64,000 nt of DNA from Crocinitomicaceae bacterium (GTDB taxonomy: Bacteria > Bacteroidota > Bacteroidia > Flavobacteriales_D > Crocinitomicaceae), in contig JAURGK010000005.1 of the NCBI GenBank assembly GCA_030833845.1, positions 36,089 through 100,088 of the forward strand, in the 5' to 3' direction. The notes under the pieces are model-generated. The model had not been told where the DNA came from. It was given only the letters and a program-made list of their open reading frames with translations, and searched no databases. Positions within the stretch are counted from its first letter, which is position 1, and each line of letters opens with the position of its first letter. Shown here piece after piece: positions 49,580 to 58,097 of the stretch. The position numbers and the translations under genes are program-made.

Positions 49580-50215
49580 TCAGATTTGTTCGAAAATAGA
49601 TTTTTTATCTCTTCGGACCTTTTTAACAAATTGGTAGGAGTCATCTTTGGCACGTCTGCCGATTGTACAAATAAGCACGCTATGTAATCCTCTTTGGTCC
49701 AAACCAAGTTGAAGGTCAAGTGCTTGGGGGTCAAAACCTTCCATTGGCGTCGCATCAAGTTTTAAAATGGCGCAGGCTGTTAAGAGTTGGCCCAATACAA
49801 TATAGGCCTGTTTGCTATTCCAACTGCGTATGGCTTGCCCATCCATTTTACCAATTGACTGATGTAGATGAGCGCGAAAACCAGCTATTTGTGCTTCTTC
49901 TATTTGGCGTGTATCTCTCATGTTATCGGCGTGTGCATCTAAAAATGATGCATCAAGGTTGTTGTGCGCACAAATGATCAAAACTGCTGCCGCATCAGTT
50001 ATTTGTTGCTGATTCATAGCAATAGATTGTACTTTTTGTCGCAAACTGGGGTCCTGTATCCAGATATATTTCAAAGGTTGTAGTCCGTAGCTGCTCGGTG
50101 TAAGCCCAATGATACTTTCAAGCACAGATAAATCATCTTGACTGAGCGTAAATGAGGAGTCATACTTTTTTGTGGCATAGCGCCATTGAAGGGCTTCAAG
50201 AAGTTCGTTTTTCAT
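49580..50215 (-). CDS. NAD(P)H-dependent nitroreductase (NfsB-like)
   Basis: 211 residues, FMN-binding nitroreductase fold. LLEALQWRYATKKYD at the start holds the FMN-phosphate Arg and Lys; LTPSSYGLQPLKYIWI and GQLLTACAILKLDATPMEGF are family signatures. ATG 50215 fits other NfsB proteins. It follows the pirin gene after 28 bp. Confidence 0.92.
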   Translation of the reverse strand: MKNELLEALQWRYATKKYDSSFTLSQDDLSVLESIIGLTPSSYGLQPLKYIWIQDPSLRQKVQSIAMNQQQITDAAAVLIICAHNNLDASFLDAHADNMRDTRQIEEAQIAGFRAHLHQSIGKMDGQAIRSWNSKQAYIVLGQLLTACAILKLDATPMEGFDPQALDLQLGLDQRGLHSVLICTIGRRAKDDSYQFVKKVRRDKKSIFEQI

Positions 50216-50243
50216 TGTTGATTTAAGAGATTTGAAATTAGAT

Positions 50244-50948
50244 TTAATGCATAGGAACTTCAATGACTAATATTTTAGCACTGCTTATGACATTCAAATC
50301 AATTTTATTGCTTTGAGAAATTCCCATTGCATCGCGACGATGCAAGGTTTGCTCAGCAATTTTTATTTCACCATCAATGACCATGACATAACATCCGTTT
50401 GCCGGATTTTTTAACTCATAGTGAGTTGAAGTGTGGGCATCAAAATTACCCATTGAAAGCCAGGCGTCTTGCTGTATCCAGGTGCTGAGCTTACTTGACT
50501 TGGGCCCAACTAGCGTGGTGAATGTGTTTGAGCTTAATTCATATTTTCGCTGTGCATAGCGAGGTTCAATTTGCTTAAGGTTGGGAAAAATCCAAATTTG
50601 AAATAAATTGACCTCTTGGTCTGCATTCGGATTGAATTCACTATGGTAAATACCTGTTCCCGCTGACATTACTTGAACTTCTCCTGCTTCTATGACCTCA
50701 CTGAAACCCATGCTGTCTTGGTGTTTGAGGGCTCCAGATAGGGGAATAGTGATGATTTCCATGTTGTCATGCGGGTGCTTGCCAAAACCCATGCCTGGAG
50801 CTACAATATCATCGTTGAGCACACGTAGCATGCCAAAATGAATGCGTTCTGGATCATACCAAGAGGCAAAACTAAAGGAATGGTGGGCGTCAAGCCAACC
50901 GTGATGGGCATGGCCTCTGGAATTAGCAGCATGAAAGACTGTGTTCAT
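50244..50948 (-). CDS. Pirin family protein
   Basis: 234 residues, bicupin. AHHGWLDAHHSFSFASWYDP, GMLRVLNDDIVAPGMGFGKHPHDNMEI (metal His cluster) and the HSEFNPNADQEVNLFQIW segment are diagnostic. Pirins of this type resemble quercetin dioxygenases such as YhhW. Probably co-transcribed with the nitroreductase downstream, which suggests a joint redox or quinone-detoxification role. Confidence 0.92.
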   Translation of the reverse strand: MNTVFHAANSRGHAHHGWLDAHHSFSFASWYDPERIHFGMLRVLNDDIVAPGMGFGKHPHDNMEIITIPLSGALKHQDSMGFSEVIEAGEVQVMSAGTGIYHSEFNPNADQEVNLFQIWIFPNLKQIEPRYAQRKYELSSNTFTTLVGPKSSKLSTWIQQDAWLSMGNFDAHTSTHYELKNPANGCYVMVIDGEIKIAEQTLHRRDAMGISQSNKIDLNVISSAKILVIEVPMH

Positions 50949-51063
50949 CAATTTAGATTTTTTGAGCAAAGATCGGTGCAAAGTAGCGTCTATTCAATAA
51001 CACATGTTAATAGTTTTTGTTGAGTATTTGAAACAATCGTGAAAAAATGTGCAAATTCGTTGT

Positions 51064-52503
51064 ATGGTACTGAGTCGTTTTTGGTTGGTGATTTTCATCA
51101 GCTCCATTTTATTTGTGCTTTTTGCAGTTTTTTCAGGGCAATTTTATAGCATTGATTATGTTTTAAATGGTCAAAAAGATGATCCGATCCTCATTGGTGA
51201 AACCTATAAATGGAAACTACCAGCGAAATATATTGATTTGATGGCTCGTGCCGACAACCATACTTATGTTAAAAATATCAACCCTAATGACGCCGATACT
51301 ACGTATGTGATGAAAGAGAAAACCGTTCAGATTTTCTCGGGTGTCCAAAAGTCTGACGGTTTATTGGTTACGGCCAAGAACAGCTTATTTGACCTCATTT
51401 TACCACTGATGGCTTACCTTGCGTTCTTTGCTGGTATTATGCAGCTGCTCATCGATTCGGGGGCTACCGAACGCCTTGCTAAACGCCTTAGTCCGTTCTT
51501 CTCCAAGGTGTTTCCACAAGTGCCAGCCGGGCATCCATCGATCACTTACATGACCATGAACTTTTCGGCCAACTTTTTAGGCCTAGACTCCGCTGCGACA
51601 CCTTTTGGGCTCAAGGCCATGGAGAGTTTACAAGAACTCAATTCGGACAAAGAGCGCGCCTCAGATGCCCAGATTATGTTCTTGTGCCTGCATGCGGCTG
51701 GCCTCACGCTCATTCCAACTTCCATTATCGGCTACCGCGCTGCAGCAAATGCAGCCAATCCTGCCGACGTTATGTTGCCTTGCATCATCACCTCTTTTAT
51801 TGGCACGCTCGCTGCGTTCTTTATTGTAGGTTTGCGTCAACGCATTTCATTTAAAAGCGGCTTGCTTTTGGGTGTAATTATGGCCATTATTGGTGCTATT
51901 TTGGGTTTGCTTTTCTATGTAGGTTCACTCAATTTAGTGGAGAAAAATTATTTTACAGGTAATTTTTCCGGTATCTTACTCTTTTCTATCATTGTTTTAA
52001 CCCTCCTTTTTGCATTCAAGAATGAAGCCCGTTTCAAAGAAAAAGACACAACCGTTTTTGATGCCTTTGTAGAAGGGGCTCGCTCAGGGCTCGATACCGG
52101 CGTAAAGATTTTTCCTTATGTTATGGGTATGCTTGTGGCTATATCTATTTTTCGTAATTCGGGTCTTTTTGAGCTCATTGCTGCAGGTATTTCAGAGTTG
52201 TTTCGATACATTGGGGTGAGTAAGGAGATCACAGATTCATTGCCCGTAGCTTTGTTGCGTCCTTTTAGTAGTTCTGGATCTAGAGGATTTATGCTTGATG
52301 CCATGAATCAGTTTGGACCGGATAGTTTAGCTGGCCGGCTATCTTCTATTTTTCAATGTTCTGCAGAAACTACATTTTATGTAATTGCGGTGTATTTTGG
52401 TTCAATTAATGTCCGCAATACCCGATACACTTTAGCAACGATGTTACTTGTTGACCTCATTTGTGTACTTACAGCAATTGGTGTTGCCTTATGGTTCTTT
52501 TAA
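51064..52503 (+). CDS. Fused SpmA/SpmB-like nucleoside recognition (Gate domain) membrane protein
   Basis: 479 residues. N-terminal helix, then a soluble loop of about 70 residues (VLNGQKDDPILIG, KEKTVQIFSGVQKSDG), then about ten further helices with two Gate domains. PAGHPSITYMTMNFSANFLGLDSAAT in the first half and SLPVALLRPFSSSGSRGFMLD in the second are typical of spore maturation proteins A and B, here joined. Bacteroidota do not sporulate, so it is probably a transporter. ATG 51064 is chosen over GTG 51049. Confidence 0.88.
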   Translation: MVLSRFWLVIFISSILFVLFAVFSGQFYSIDYVLNGQKDDPILIGETYKWKLPAKYIDLMARADNHTYVKNINPNDADTTYVMKEKTVQIFSGVQKSDGLLVTAKNSLFDLILPLMAYLAFFAGIMQLLIDSGATERLAKRLSPFFSKVFPQVPAGHPSITYMTMNFSANFLGLDSAATPFGLKAMESLQELNSDKERASDAQIMFLCLHAAGLTLIPTSIIGYRAAANAANPADVMLPCIITSFIGTLAAFFIVGLRQRISFKSGLLLGVIMAIIGAILGLLFYVGSLNLVEKNYFTGNFSGILLFSIIVLTLLFAFKNEARFKEKDTTVFDAFVEGARSGLDTGVKIFPYVMGMLVAISIFRNSGLFELIAAGISELFRYIGVSKEITDSLPVALLRPFSSSGSRGFMLDAMNQFGPDSLAGRLSSIFQCSAETTFYVIAVYFGSINVRNTRYTLATMLLVDLICVLTAIGVALWFF

Positions 52504-52504
52504 G

Positions 52505-52930
52505 ATGAAAAAAAATGAATTGGCCTATCCATCGTTAGTTATTTTGGCTTGGGCAAAGGCCGTTGAAGGTAATTTGGATTTACAGAAGTGGTTACTAGAA
52601 AATAACTACAATGAATTGCTGATGGCAAGCCAAGCAGTTCGTTTGCACGAGCCATCAAGAATATGGCTCTTGGAAAATGGCTACCCTGAACTTATGGCTA
52701 TGATCAGTGCTGCCGAAGGCAATCCAAAGGCCCAAAAATGGTTGCAGCAATTTGAATACGACGTTTTGTATCATATAGCCATGGCAGTAGACCACGAGCA
52801 AAGTAGTTGGCTATGGCTCCGTAAAAACACAAGCCCAGAGCTTATTATACTAGCCAAATCAATTCAAGTCATTAAGGATCGCATTGAAGACAATCACAAT
52901 GATGTGCATGCCATTCACAAAGATTTGTAA
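52505..52930 (+). CDS. Protein of four exact 25-residue helical repeats, function unknown
   Basis: 141 residues. Trp-Leu pairs at 29, 54, 79 and 104 are spaced exactly 25 residues apart. The unit runs A-A/V-x8-WL-x2-N-x-Y-x-EL: WLLENNYNEL, WLLENGYPEL, WLQQFEYDVL, WLRKNTSPEL. Each unit would be a helical hairpin, together a small solenoid for protein binding. No signal or membrane segment. It starts 1 nt after the SpmAB-like stop (TAAGATG), so it is probably its cytoplasmic partner. I do not recognise a named family. Confidence 0.82.
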   Translation: MKKNELAYPSLVILAWAKAVEGNLDLQKWLLENNYNELLMASQAVRLHEPSRIWLLENGYPELMAMISAAEGNPKAQKWLQQFEYDVLYHIAMAVDHEQSSWLWLRKNTSPELIILAKSIQVIKDRIEDNHNDVHAIHKDL

Positions 52931-52940
52931 TCGATAAGGC

Positions 52941-54227
52941 TTACAAAAGCATGGCTGCAGGTTGCTCCATGTAGGTTTTGAATGTTTGTAAGAAGGCTGC
53001 GCCTGATGCACCATCTACCACGCGGTGGTCGCAAGATAGGGTCACTTTCATGATATTACCCGGTACAATCTGACCATTCTTAACTACAGGAACTTCTTTG
53101 ATACCACCAATGGCCAAAATACAAGCGTCAGGTGGATTGACAATGGCTGTAAAAGATTCAATACCAAACATCCCTAAATTTGAGATTGTAAAGGTATTGC
53201 CTTCCCAATCAGAAGGTTGAAGTTTCTTGTCTTTTGCTTTTTGAGCATATTGGCGCACTTCTGCAGAAATTTGAGTCAGTCCTTTGCCATCCGCAAAACG
53301 AACCACCGGAACCAATAGACCTTCATCTACGGCTACAGCCACACCAATATTTACATGATCGTTGCGGCGAATGAAATCACCCATCCAAGCGCTATTGACC
53401 GTTGGGTGCTTTCGCAATGCCATAGCCACGGCCTTGATGACCATATCATTAAAGGATACTTTTACACCATCTAGGCTATTGAGGCCTTTGCGCGTTGCTA
53501 TCGCTGCATCCATGTCTATATCAAGGGTGAGGTAGAAGTGCGGGGCAGTGAATTTACTTTCAGCCAAACGACGTGCAATGGTTTTGCGCATTTGTGAAAT
53601 TGGCTCGTCAGTATAAGAAACTGTACCTGCTGGCGCAGCACTAAACGAAGGAGCGTTGTTAGCAGGTGTATACGGCACATAATGATCAATATCTCTTTTT
53701 ACTATGCGCCCATTCTCGCCTGTCCCAGCAACAGCATCAATGGAAATTCCACGCTCAGCCGCCAATTTTTTGGCTAAGGGAGAGGCCAGTACTCTGTCAG
53801 AATTGCTTGCTATTGGCGCCGCTATTGGCGCGGAAGCAGCGGCTGCTATCGGTGCCGGTGCCGGTGATGGAGTAGGAGATGGAGCAGGGCTTGGTTCAGG
53901 AGTGCTTTTCGCTTGTGGCTCGGCTACCTGAGTAGCGGCACCAGGGGCGTCTTCGGCCGCAGCGGCAAGCACAGCTGTAATATCCTCGCCAGCGGTTCCA
54001 ATAATGGCTAATACACTATTAACGGGAGCGGCCTGTCCGGTAGGTACGCCGATATGTAAGAGTACGCCATCGTAAAACGACTCAAATTCCATGGTGGCTT
54101 TGTCGGTCTCAATCTCGGCAAGTACTTCACCTGATTTGACCTCATCACCAACATTTTTATTCCATGTCGCCACCACACCTTCAGTCATGGTGTCGCTTAA
54201 TTTGGGCATGTATACTACTTCAGCCAT
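52941..54227 (-). CDS. pdhC: Pyruvate dehydrogenase E2, dihydrolipoamide acetyltransferase
   Basis: 428 residues. One lipoyl domain (Lys in EIETDKATMEFES), an Ala/Pro-rich linker at about 105-140, a peripheral subunit-binding domain (LASPLAKKLAAERGISID) and the catalytic domain with SCDHRVVDGASGAAFL. Transfers the acetyl group to CoA. Follows pdhA after 17 bp. Confidence 0.95.
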   Translation of the reverse strand: MAEVVYMPKLSDTMTEGVVATWNKNVGDEVKSGEVLAEIETDKATMEFESFYDGVLLHIGVPTGQAAPVNSVLAIIGTAGEDITAVLAAAAEDAPGAATQVAEPQAKSTPEPSPAPSPTPSPAPAPIAAAASAPIAAPIASNSDRVLASPLAKKLAAERGISIDAVAGTGENGRIVKRDIDHYVPYTPANNAPSFSAAPAGTVSYTDEPISQMRKTIARRLAESKFTAPHFYLTLDIDMDAAIATRKGLNSLDGVKVSFNDMVIKAVAMALRKHPTVNSAWMGDFIRRNDHVNIGVAVAVDEGLLVPVVRFADGKGLTQISAEVRQYAQKAKDKKLQPSDWEGNTFTISNLGMFGIESFTAIVNPPDACILAIGGIKEVPVVKNGQIVPGNIMKVTLSCDHRVVDGASGAAFLQTFKTYMEQPAAMLL

Positions 54228-54244
54228 TTTTTTAATATTTTGGT

Positions 54245-55267
54245 TTAGTATTCTTTGATATAAGGGTAGTCAGCTTGCACGTAAACATCTTCGTAAAGTT
54301 CATGAGCTTCTGGATATGGTGAGTTTTCAGCAAAGGATACAGATTCTTCTACTTCTTTCTTAACCCATGCATCAATCTCGGCTAATTCTTGCTCAGAAAG
54401 CCATTTTTGGGACTTTATAACGCGCAAACAGTGTTCGATTGGGTCTTGTTCCATCCATTCGGCAACTTCATCTTTGGTGCGGTATTTTTGTGGGTCAGAC
54501 ATCGAATGCCCTTTGTAACGATAGGTACGGATATCCAACAGTGTAGGGCCTTCGCCACGACGCGCTCTGTCTGCTGCCTCTTCAATGGCTTCGTGCACAC
54601 TTTCTGGGCGCATTCCATTGACCACTTTAGATGGCATGCCGTAGGAGAGTCCAATTTGGGATAAATCGGTAACATTGGTAGTGCGCTCAACGGATGTTCC
54701 CATGGCATAGTTGTTGTTTTCAATAATGAAAATGACAGGAATTTTCCAGTTCATAGCCATATTGAAAGTCTCATGGAGCATCCCTTGACGCACGGCGCCA
54801 TCGCCCATTGAAACGAAAGCAACGTTTTTGGTTCCTTTATACATTTCGGCAAAGGCTACGCCGGCACCCATTCCAATTTGTGCACCTACAATGCCGTGTC
54901 CGCCCATGAAATTTACTTTTTTATCAAAGAAGTGCATCGAGCCGCCTTTTCCTTTTGAGCAACCAGTACTGCGTCCGTAGAGCTCAGCCATCAAGACTCT
55001 TGGGTCGGTACCCAAGGCAATCGGATGCGCATGATCTCGGTAAGCTGTCATGTGCTTGTCATCTTTATGACAGGCACTTGCAGTTCCAACCACAATAGCT
55101 TCTTGGCCAATGTAGAGGTGACAAAATCCACCAAATTTTTGTTGGATGTAGAGCTGACCTGTTTTCTCTTCAAATTTGCGGATCAAGAGCATGTCCTTGT
55201 ACCACTTCACATAGGTTTCTTTTGAAAACTTTGGTTTCTCTGAACTTTTTACGGCTTTTGCGCACAT
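54245..55267 (-). CDS. pdhA: Pyruvate dehydrogenase E1 component, alpha subunit
   Basis: 340 residues. The thiamine diphosphate motif runs from SMGDGAVRQGMLHETFNMA to FIIENNNYAMGTSV. YRDHAHPIALGTDPRVLMAELYG and RYKGHSMSDPQKYRTKDE hold the phosphorylation-loop region. The partner subunit PdhB is not adjacent, as is usual for Flavobacteriales. Promoter box at 55289-55296. Confidence 0.95.
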   Translation of the reverse strand: MCAKAVKSSEKPKFSKETYVKWYKDMLLIRKFEEKTGQLYIQQKFGGFCHLYIGQEAIVVGTASACHKDDKHMTAYRDHAHPIALGTDPRVLMAELYGRSTGCSKGKGGSMHFFDKKVNFMGGHGIVGAQIGMGAGVAFAEMYKGTKNVAFVSMGDGAVRQGMLHETFNMAMNWKIPVIFIIENNNYAMGTSVERTTNVTDLSQIGLSYGMPSKVVNGMRPESVHEAIEEAADRARRGEGPTLLDIRTYRYKGHSMSDPQKYRTKDEVAEWMEQDPIEHCLRVIKSQKWLSEQELAEIDAWVKKEVEESVSFAENSPYPEAHELYEDVYVQADYPYIKEY

Positions 55268-55288
55268 ATGATCTGAATTTAGTGGTCA

Positions 55289-55296
55289 CAAATATA
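55289..55296 (-). promoter_or_regulatory. pdhA: -7 box of pdhA
   Basis: Minus strand TATATTTG, 21 nt before ATG 55267. Confidence 0.6.
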
Positions 55297-55323
55297 CAAA
55301 TGATTCACAAACATTGTTCAAAA

Positions 55324-55340
55324 TGTCAAAATTACACTAA
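55324..55340. promoter_or_regulatory. Copy of the gdhA palindrome core upstream of pdhA
   Basis: TGTCAAAATTACACTAA matches the core at 2303-2319 in 16 of 17 positions. It lies 27 bp upstream of the pdhA -7 box and overlaps the lgt stop codon. Candidate operator. Confidence 0.35.
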
Positions 55341-56188
55341 GTGATATTTTGTATTTGATTTTTAGCTCGAAAAACTAAGTAGATTCCAGCAATTACCAAA
55401 GGAATACTGAGCAATTGGCCCGTATTTAGAGGTAAGGAATAATCCCTGGCAGTTTGGCCTAATTTGAAAAATTCGCAAATGATGCGCGCGCCAAAAATGA
55501 GGATCAAGAAACTTCCAAAGACAAAGCCTGGTTGCTGCCATTTTTTGAGTTTCCAAAAAATATAGAGCAATATCCAAAAGGAGATAAAATAACAGATGGC
55601 CTCGTACAATTGGGCAGGATGTCTAGGGGTGGGGTCATAAGTACCGATGGCCTCATTCCAAAAATATTGAAATTCAAAAGCCCAAGGCACATCAGTTACG
55701 TAGCCAACCATTTCATGATTGATTAAGTTCCCCAGGCGGATAAAAGTTCCGGCAATGGCAATGGGAGCTGCAATGCGGTCTAGGATCCAAATGTAGGGGC
55801 GTTTGGAAACTTTTTTGGAAAAAATAAATAGTGTAATCAAAATAGCAATGGCCGCTCCGTGGCTTGCCAGACCACCTTCCCAAATTTTGATAATGTCCAT
55901 TGGGTGAGAAAAATAACCGGTCTCTACAATCCTTCCATCTGCCATTTTATCCCAGTAGGGGCCATAAAATAATACGTGGCCAAGGCGCGCCCCGATGATG
56001 GTTGCAAAAACCATGTAGGTAACTAATGTATCGAGAATTTTATCTTCAATTTGTTCTGCTTTGAACATTTTACGAATGACAAAATACCCCAAAACTATAC
56101 CCGAAACAAAAAGTAGGCCATACAAATTTGGAGTACGCCAGCCTTCAATGAGTTGTGAATCAACACCCCAAGAGATAGAAAATATCAT
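55337..56188 (-). CDS. lgt: Prolipoprotein diacylglyceryl transferase
   Basis: 283 residues, seven membrane helices. ATIIGARLGHVLFYGPYW, GLASHGAAIAI, the signature FIRLGNLINHEMVG and RHPAQLYEAICYF are diagnostic. Attaches diacylglycerol to lipobox cysteines, such as in the GDPD lipoprotein at 4.3 kb. Overlaps trhO by 4 bp (ATGA). Confidence 0.96.
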   Translation of the reverse strand: MIFSISWGVDSQLIEGWRTPNLYGLLFVSGIVLGYFVIRKMFKAEQIEDKILDTLVTYMVFATIIGARLGHVLFYGPYWDKMADGRIVETGYFSHPMDIIKIWEGGLASHGAAIAILITLFIFSKKVSKRPYIWILDRIAAPIAIAGTFIRLGNLINHEMVGYVTDVPWAFEFQYFWNEAIGTYDPTPRHPAQLYEAICYFISFWILLYIFWKLKKWQQPGFVFGSFLILIFGARIICEFFKLGQTARDYSLPLNTGQLLSIPLVIAGIYLVFRAKNQIQNIT

Positions 56189-57288
56189 GTGTTAGAATTT
56201 TTAAGTGCTTGTTGGATAAGTGCTTGTGGTTTTTCTTTATTACCGAGAAAAGGAAGGGCCTCAGAACGACCTTTTTTAAAGATCAAGTTGCTTTTATTTT
56301 GGCCTTTTCTCAATTCCTTTTGAACTTCTATGGGCAAATGAATTGTTTTTTGACAAGCATCGCTGCAGCAGTTCTCCATTTTTTGCTTGCACTGCTCACA
56401 TTGGATAAATAGCAGGTGGCAGGCATCGTTGACACAATTGGTATGCGTGTCGGCCGGAGCTCCGCATTGGTGGCATACGGCGATGATGTCAGGGGTAATG
56501 CGTTCGCCACGGCGTTCATCAAAAACAAAATTTTTACCGATAAATTTATTGTCGATCCCTTTTTCTTTGCAGTCATTGGCATATTTAATGATGCCTCCCT
56601 CTAGCTGGTGCACATTTTTAAAACCACGGTGTTTGAACCATGCCGATGCTTTTTCGCAGCGAACGCCTCCTGTGCAGTACATCACGATGTTTTTGTCTTC
56701 ATTGCCTTTAAGGACAGTTTCTTCAATGTAAGGCAAGGATTCGCGAAAAGTGTCGACATCAGGCAAAATCGCTCCTTTGAAATGCCCAACCTCCCATTCG
56801 TAGTGGTTGCGAAAATCGATCAATAAGGTATTTGGGTCATCGGTGAGCTGGTTAAAGGCAGCTGCATCGAGGTGTATGCCCTTGTTGGTTACATCGAAGG
56901 TAGTGTCGTTGAGGCCATCGGCTAAAATTTTTGACCTTACCTTGATTTTTAATTTTAAAAAGGGGAATTCTGCCTCTGCGTCATCTACGGCAAAATTAAG
57001 ACGCAGGCCATTGAGAAAATCAATTTGATATAATTCTTCACGAAAACGACCCAAATATTTGGTAGGGACTGCAATTTGTGCATTGATACCTTCTTTGGCA
57101 ACATAGGTGCGGCCAACGATATCCATAGCCGACCAGTTTAAAAAAAGTTCATTTCTAAAGGCGATTGGGTTGGTGATATGTGCGTATTGATAGAAAGAAA
57201 TCGTGACATATTTGTGTCCTATGGCCGATAGTTGACTTTCTAAAGAAGCCCTATCGAGTGTATTCCAGAGTTGCATTTTTTGAGACAT
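56185..57288 (-). CDS. trhO: tRNA uridine(34) hydroxylase, rhodanese family
   Basis: 367 residues. N-terminal acylphosphatase-like domain (FRNELFLNWSAMDIVGRTYV, AKEGINAQIAVP), a rhodanese domain with the active Cys in VMYCTGGVRCEKASAWF and a Cys-rich C-terminal zinc region (CHQCGAP, CEQCKQKMENCCSDAC). TrhO makes ho5U34 in tRNA. ATG shares a base with the dapD stop (TGATG). Confidence 0.94.
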   Translation of the reverse strand: MSQKMQLWNTLDRASLESQLSAIGHKYVTISFYQYAHITNPIAFRNELFLNWSAMDIVGRTYVAKEGINAQIAVPTKYLGRFREELYQIDFLNGLRLNFAVDDAEAEFPFLKLKIKVRSKILADGLNDTTFDVTNKGIHLDAAAFNQLTDDPNTLLIDFRNHYEWEVGHFKGAILPDVDTFRESLPYIEETVLKGNEDKNIVMYCTGGVRCEKASAWFKHRGFKNVHQLEGGIIKYANDCKEKGIDNKFIGKNFVFDERRGERITPDIIAVCHQCGAPADTHTNCVNDACHLLFIQCEQCKQKMENCCSDACQKTIHLPIEVQKELRKGQNKSNLIFKKGRSEALPFLGNKEKPQALIQQALKNSNT

Positions 57289-58097
57289 CAGACCGCCACA
57301 TTATGTTCGCGCAAGGCATCATTGAGCGAGGTTTTTAAATCAGTTGAGGCCTTTCTTTGACCAATAATGAGTGCACACGGTACTTGGTAAGCACCAGCTG
57401 CAAATTCTTTGGTGTACGAACCAGGAATCACGACCGACCTTTCTGGAACATAGCCATTCATTTCTGTGGGTGTTGGGCCTGTAACGTCTATTATTTTCGT
57501 CGACTTTGTCAGCACGACATTGGCTCCCAATACCGCTTCTTTACCGACTCTAACACCTTCTACAACAATACAACGCGACCCTATGAAGGCTCCATCTTCA
57601 ATGATCACTGGTGCGGCTTGCAAGGGCTCAAGTACGCCACCAATGCCAACTCCGCCACTCAGGTGCACATCTTTTCCAATTTGGGCACAACTTCCTACAG
57701 TGGCCCAGGTATCTACCATGGTTCCGCTATCGACGAAGGCACCAATATTGATATAAGAGGGCATCATAATTACCCCTGAAGCCAAATAGGCTCCATAGCG
57801 AGCAATGGCATGAGGAACAACGCGGACCCCTAAATCTTTGTAATTTCTTTTGAGTGCCATTTTGTCGTGGAATTCAAAGGGCCCTACCTCGATGGTTTCC
57901 ATTTGGCGGATAGGAAAGTAAAGTACCACGGCTTTTTTCACCCATTCATTCACTTGCCAAGTACCATCCGCTTTAGGCTCAGCCACGCGTAATTTTCCTT
58001 TATCGAGTGCTTCAATGACTTGTTCAATGGCTTGAACTGTTGATTTTTCTGACAGCAGCTCTCGGTTATCCCAAGCTGCTTCAATGATTTGTTGCAT
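57288..58097 (-). CDS. dapD: Tetrahydrodipicolinate N-succinyltransferase
   Basis: 269 residues, left-handed beta-helix. GVRVVPHAIARYGAYLASG, MPSYINIGAFVDSGTMVDTW and GGVGIGGVLEPLQAAPVIIED are diagnostic. Makes N-succinyl-L-2-amino-6-oxopimelate, so the cell uses the succinylase branch to diaminopimelate. It overlaps the MFS gene by 17 bp. Confidence 0.97.
   Translation of the reverse strand: MQQIIEAAWDNRELLSEKSTVQAIEQVIEALDKGKLRVAEPKADGTWQVNEWVKKAVVLYFPIRQMETIEVGPFEFHDKMALKRNYKDLGVRVVPHAIARYGAYLASGVIMMPSYINIGAFVDSGTMVDTWATVGSCAQIGKDVHLSGGVGIGGVLEPLQAAPVIIEDGAFIGSRCIVVEGVRVGKEAVLGANVVLTKSTKIIDVTGPTPTEMNGYVPERSVVIPGSYTKEFAAGAYQVPCALIIGQRKASTDLKTSLNDALREHNVAV

Noticed and set aside
51047..51073. 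Tiny 8-codon frame (ATG 51047 to TGA) before the SpmAB-like gene
   Set aside because: Could be a leader peptide but has no regulatory hallmark such as repeated codons or an attenuator.
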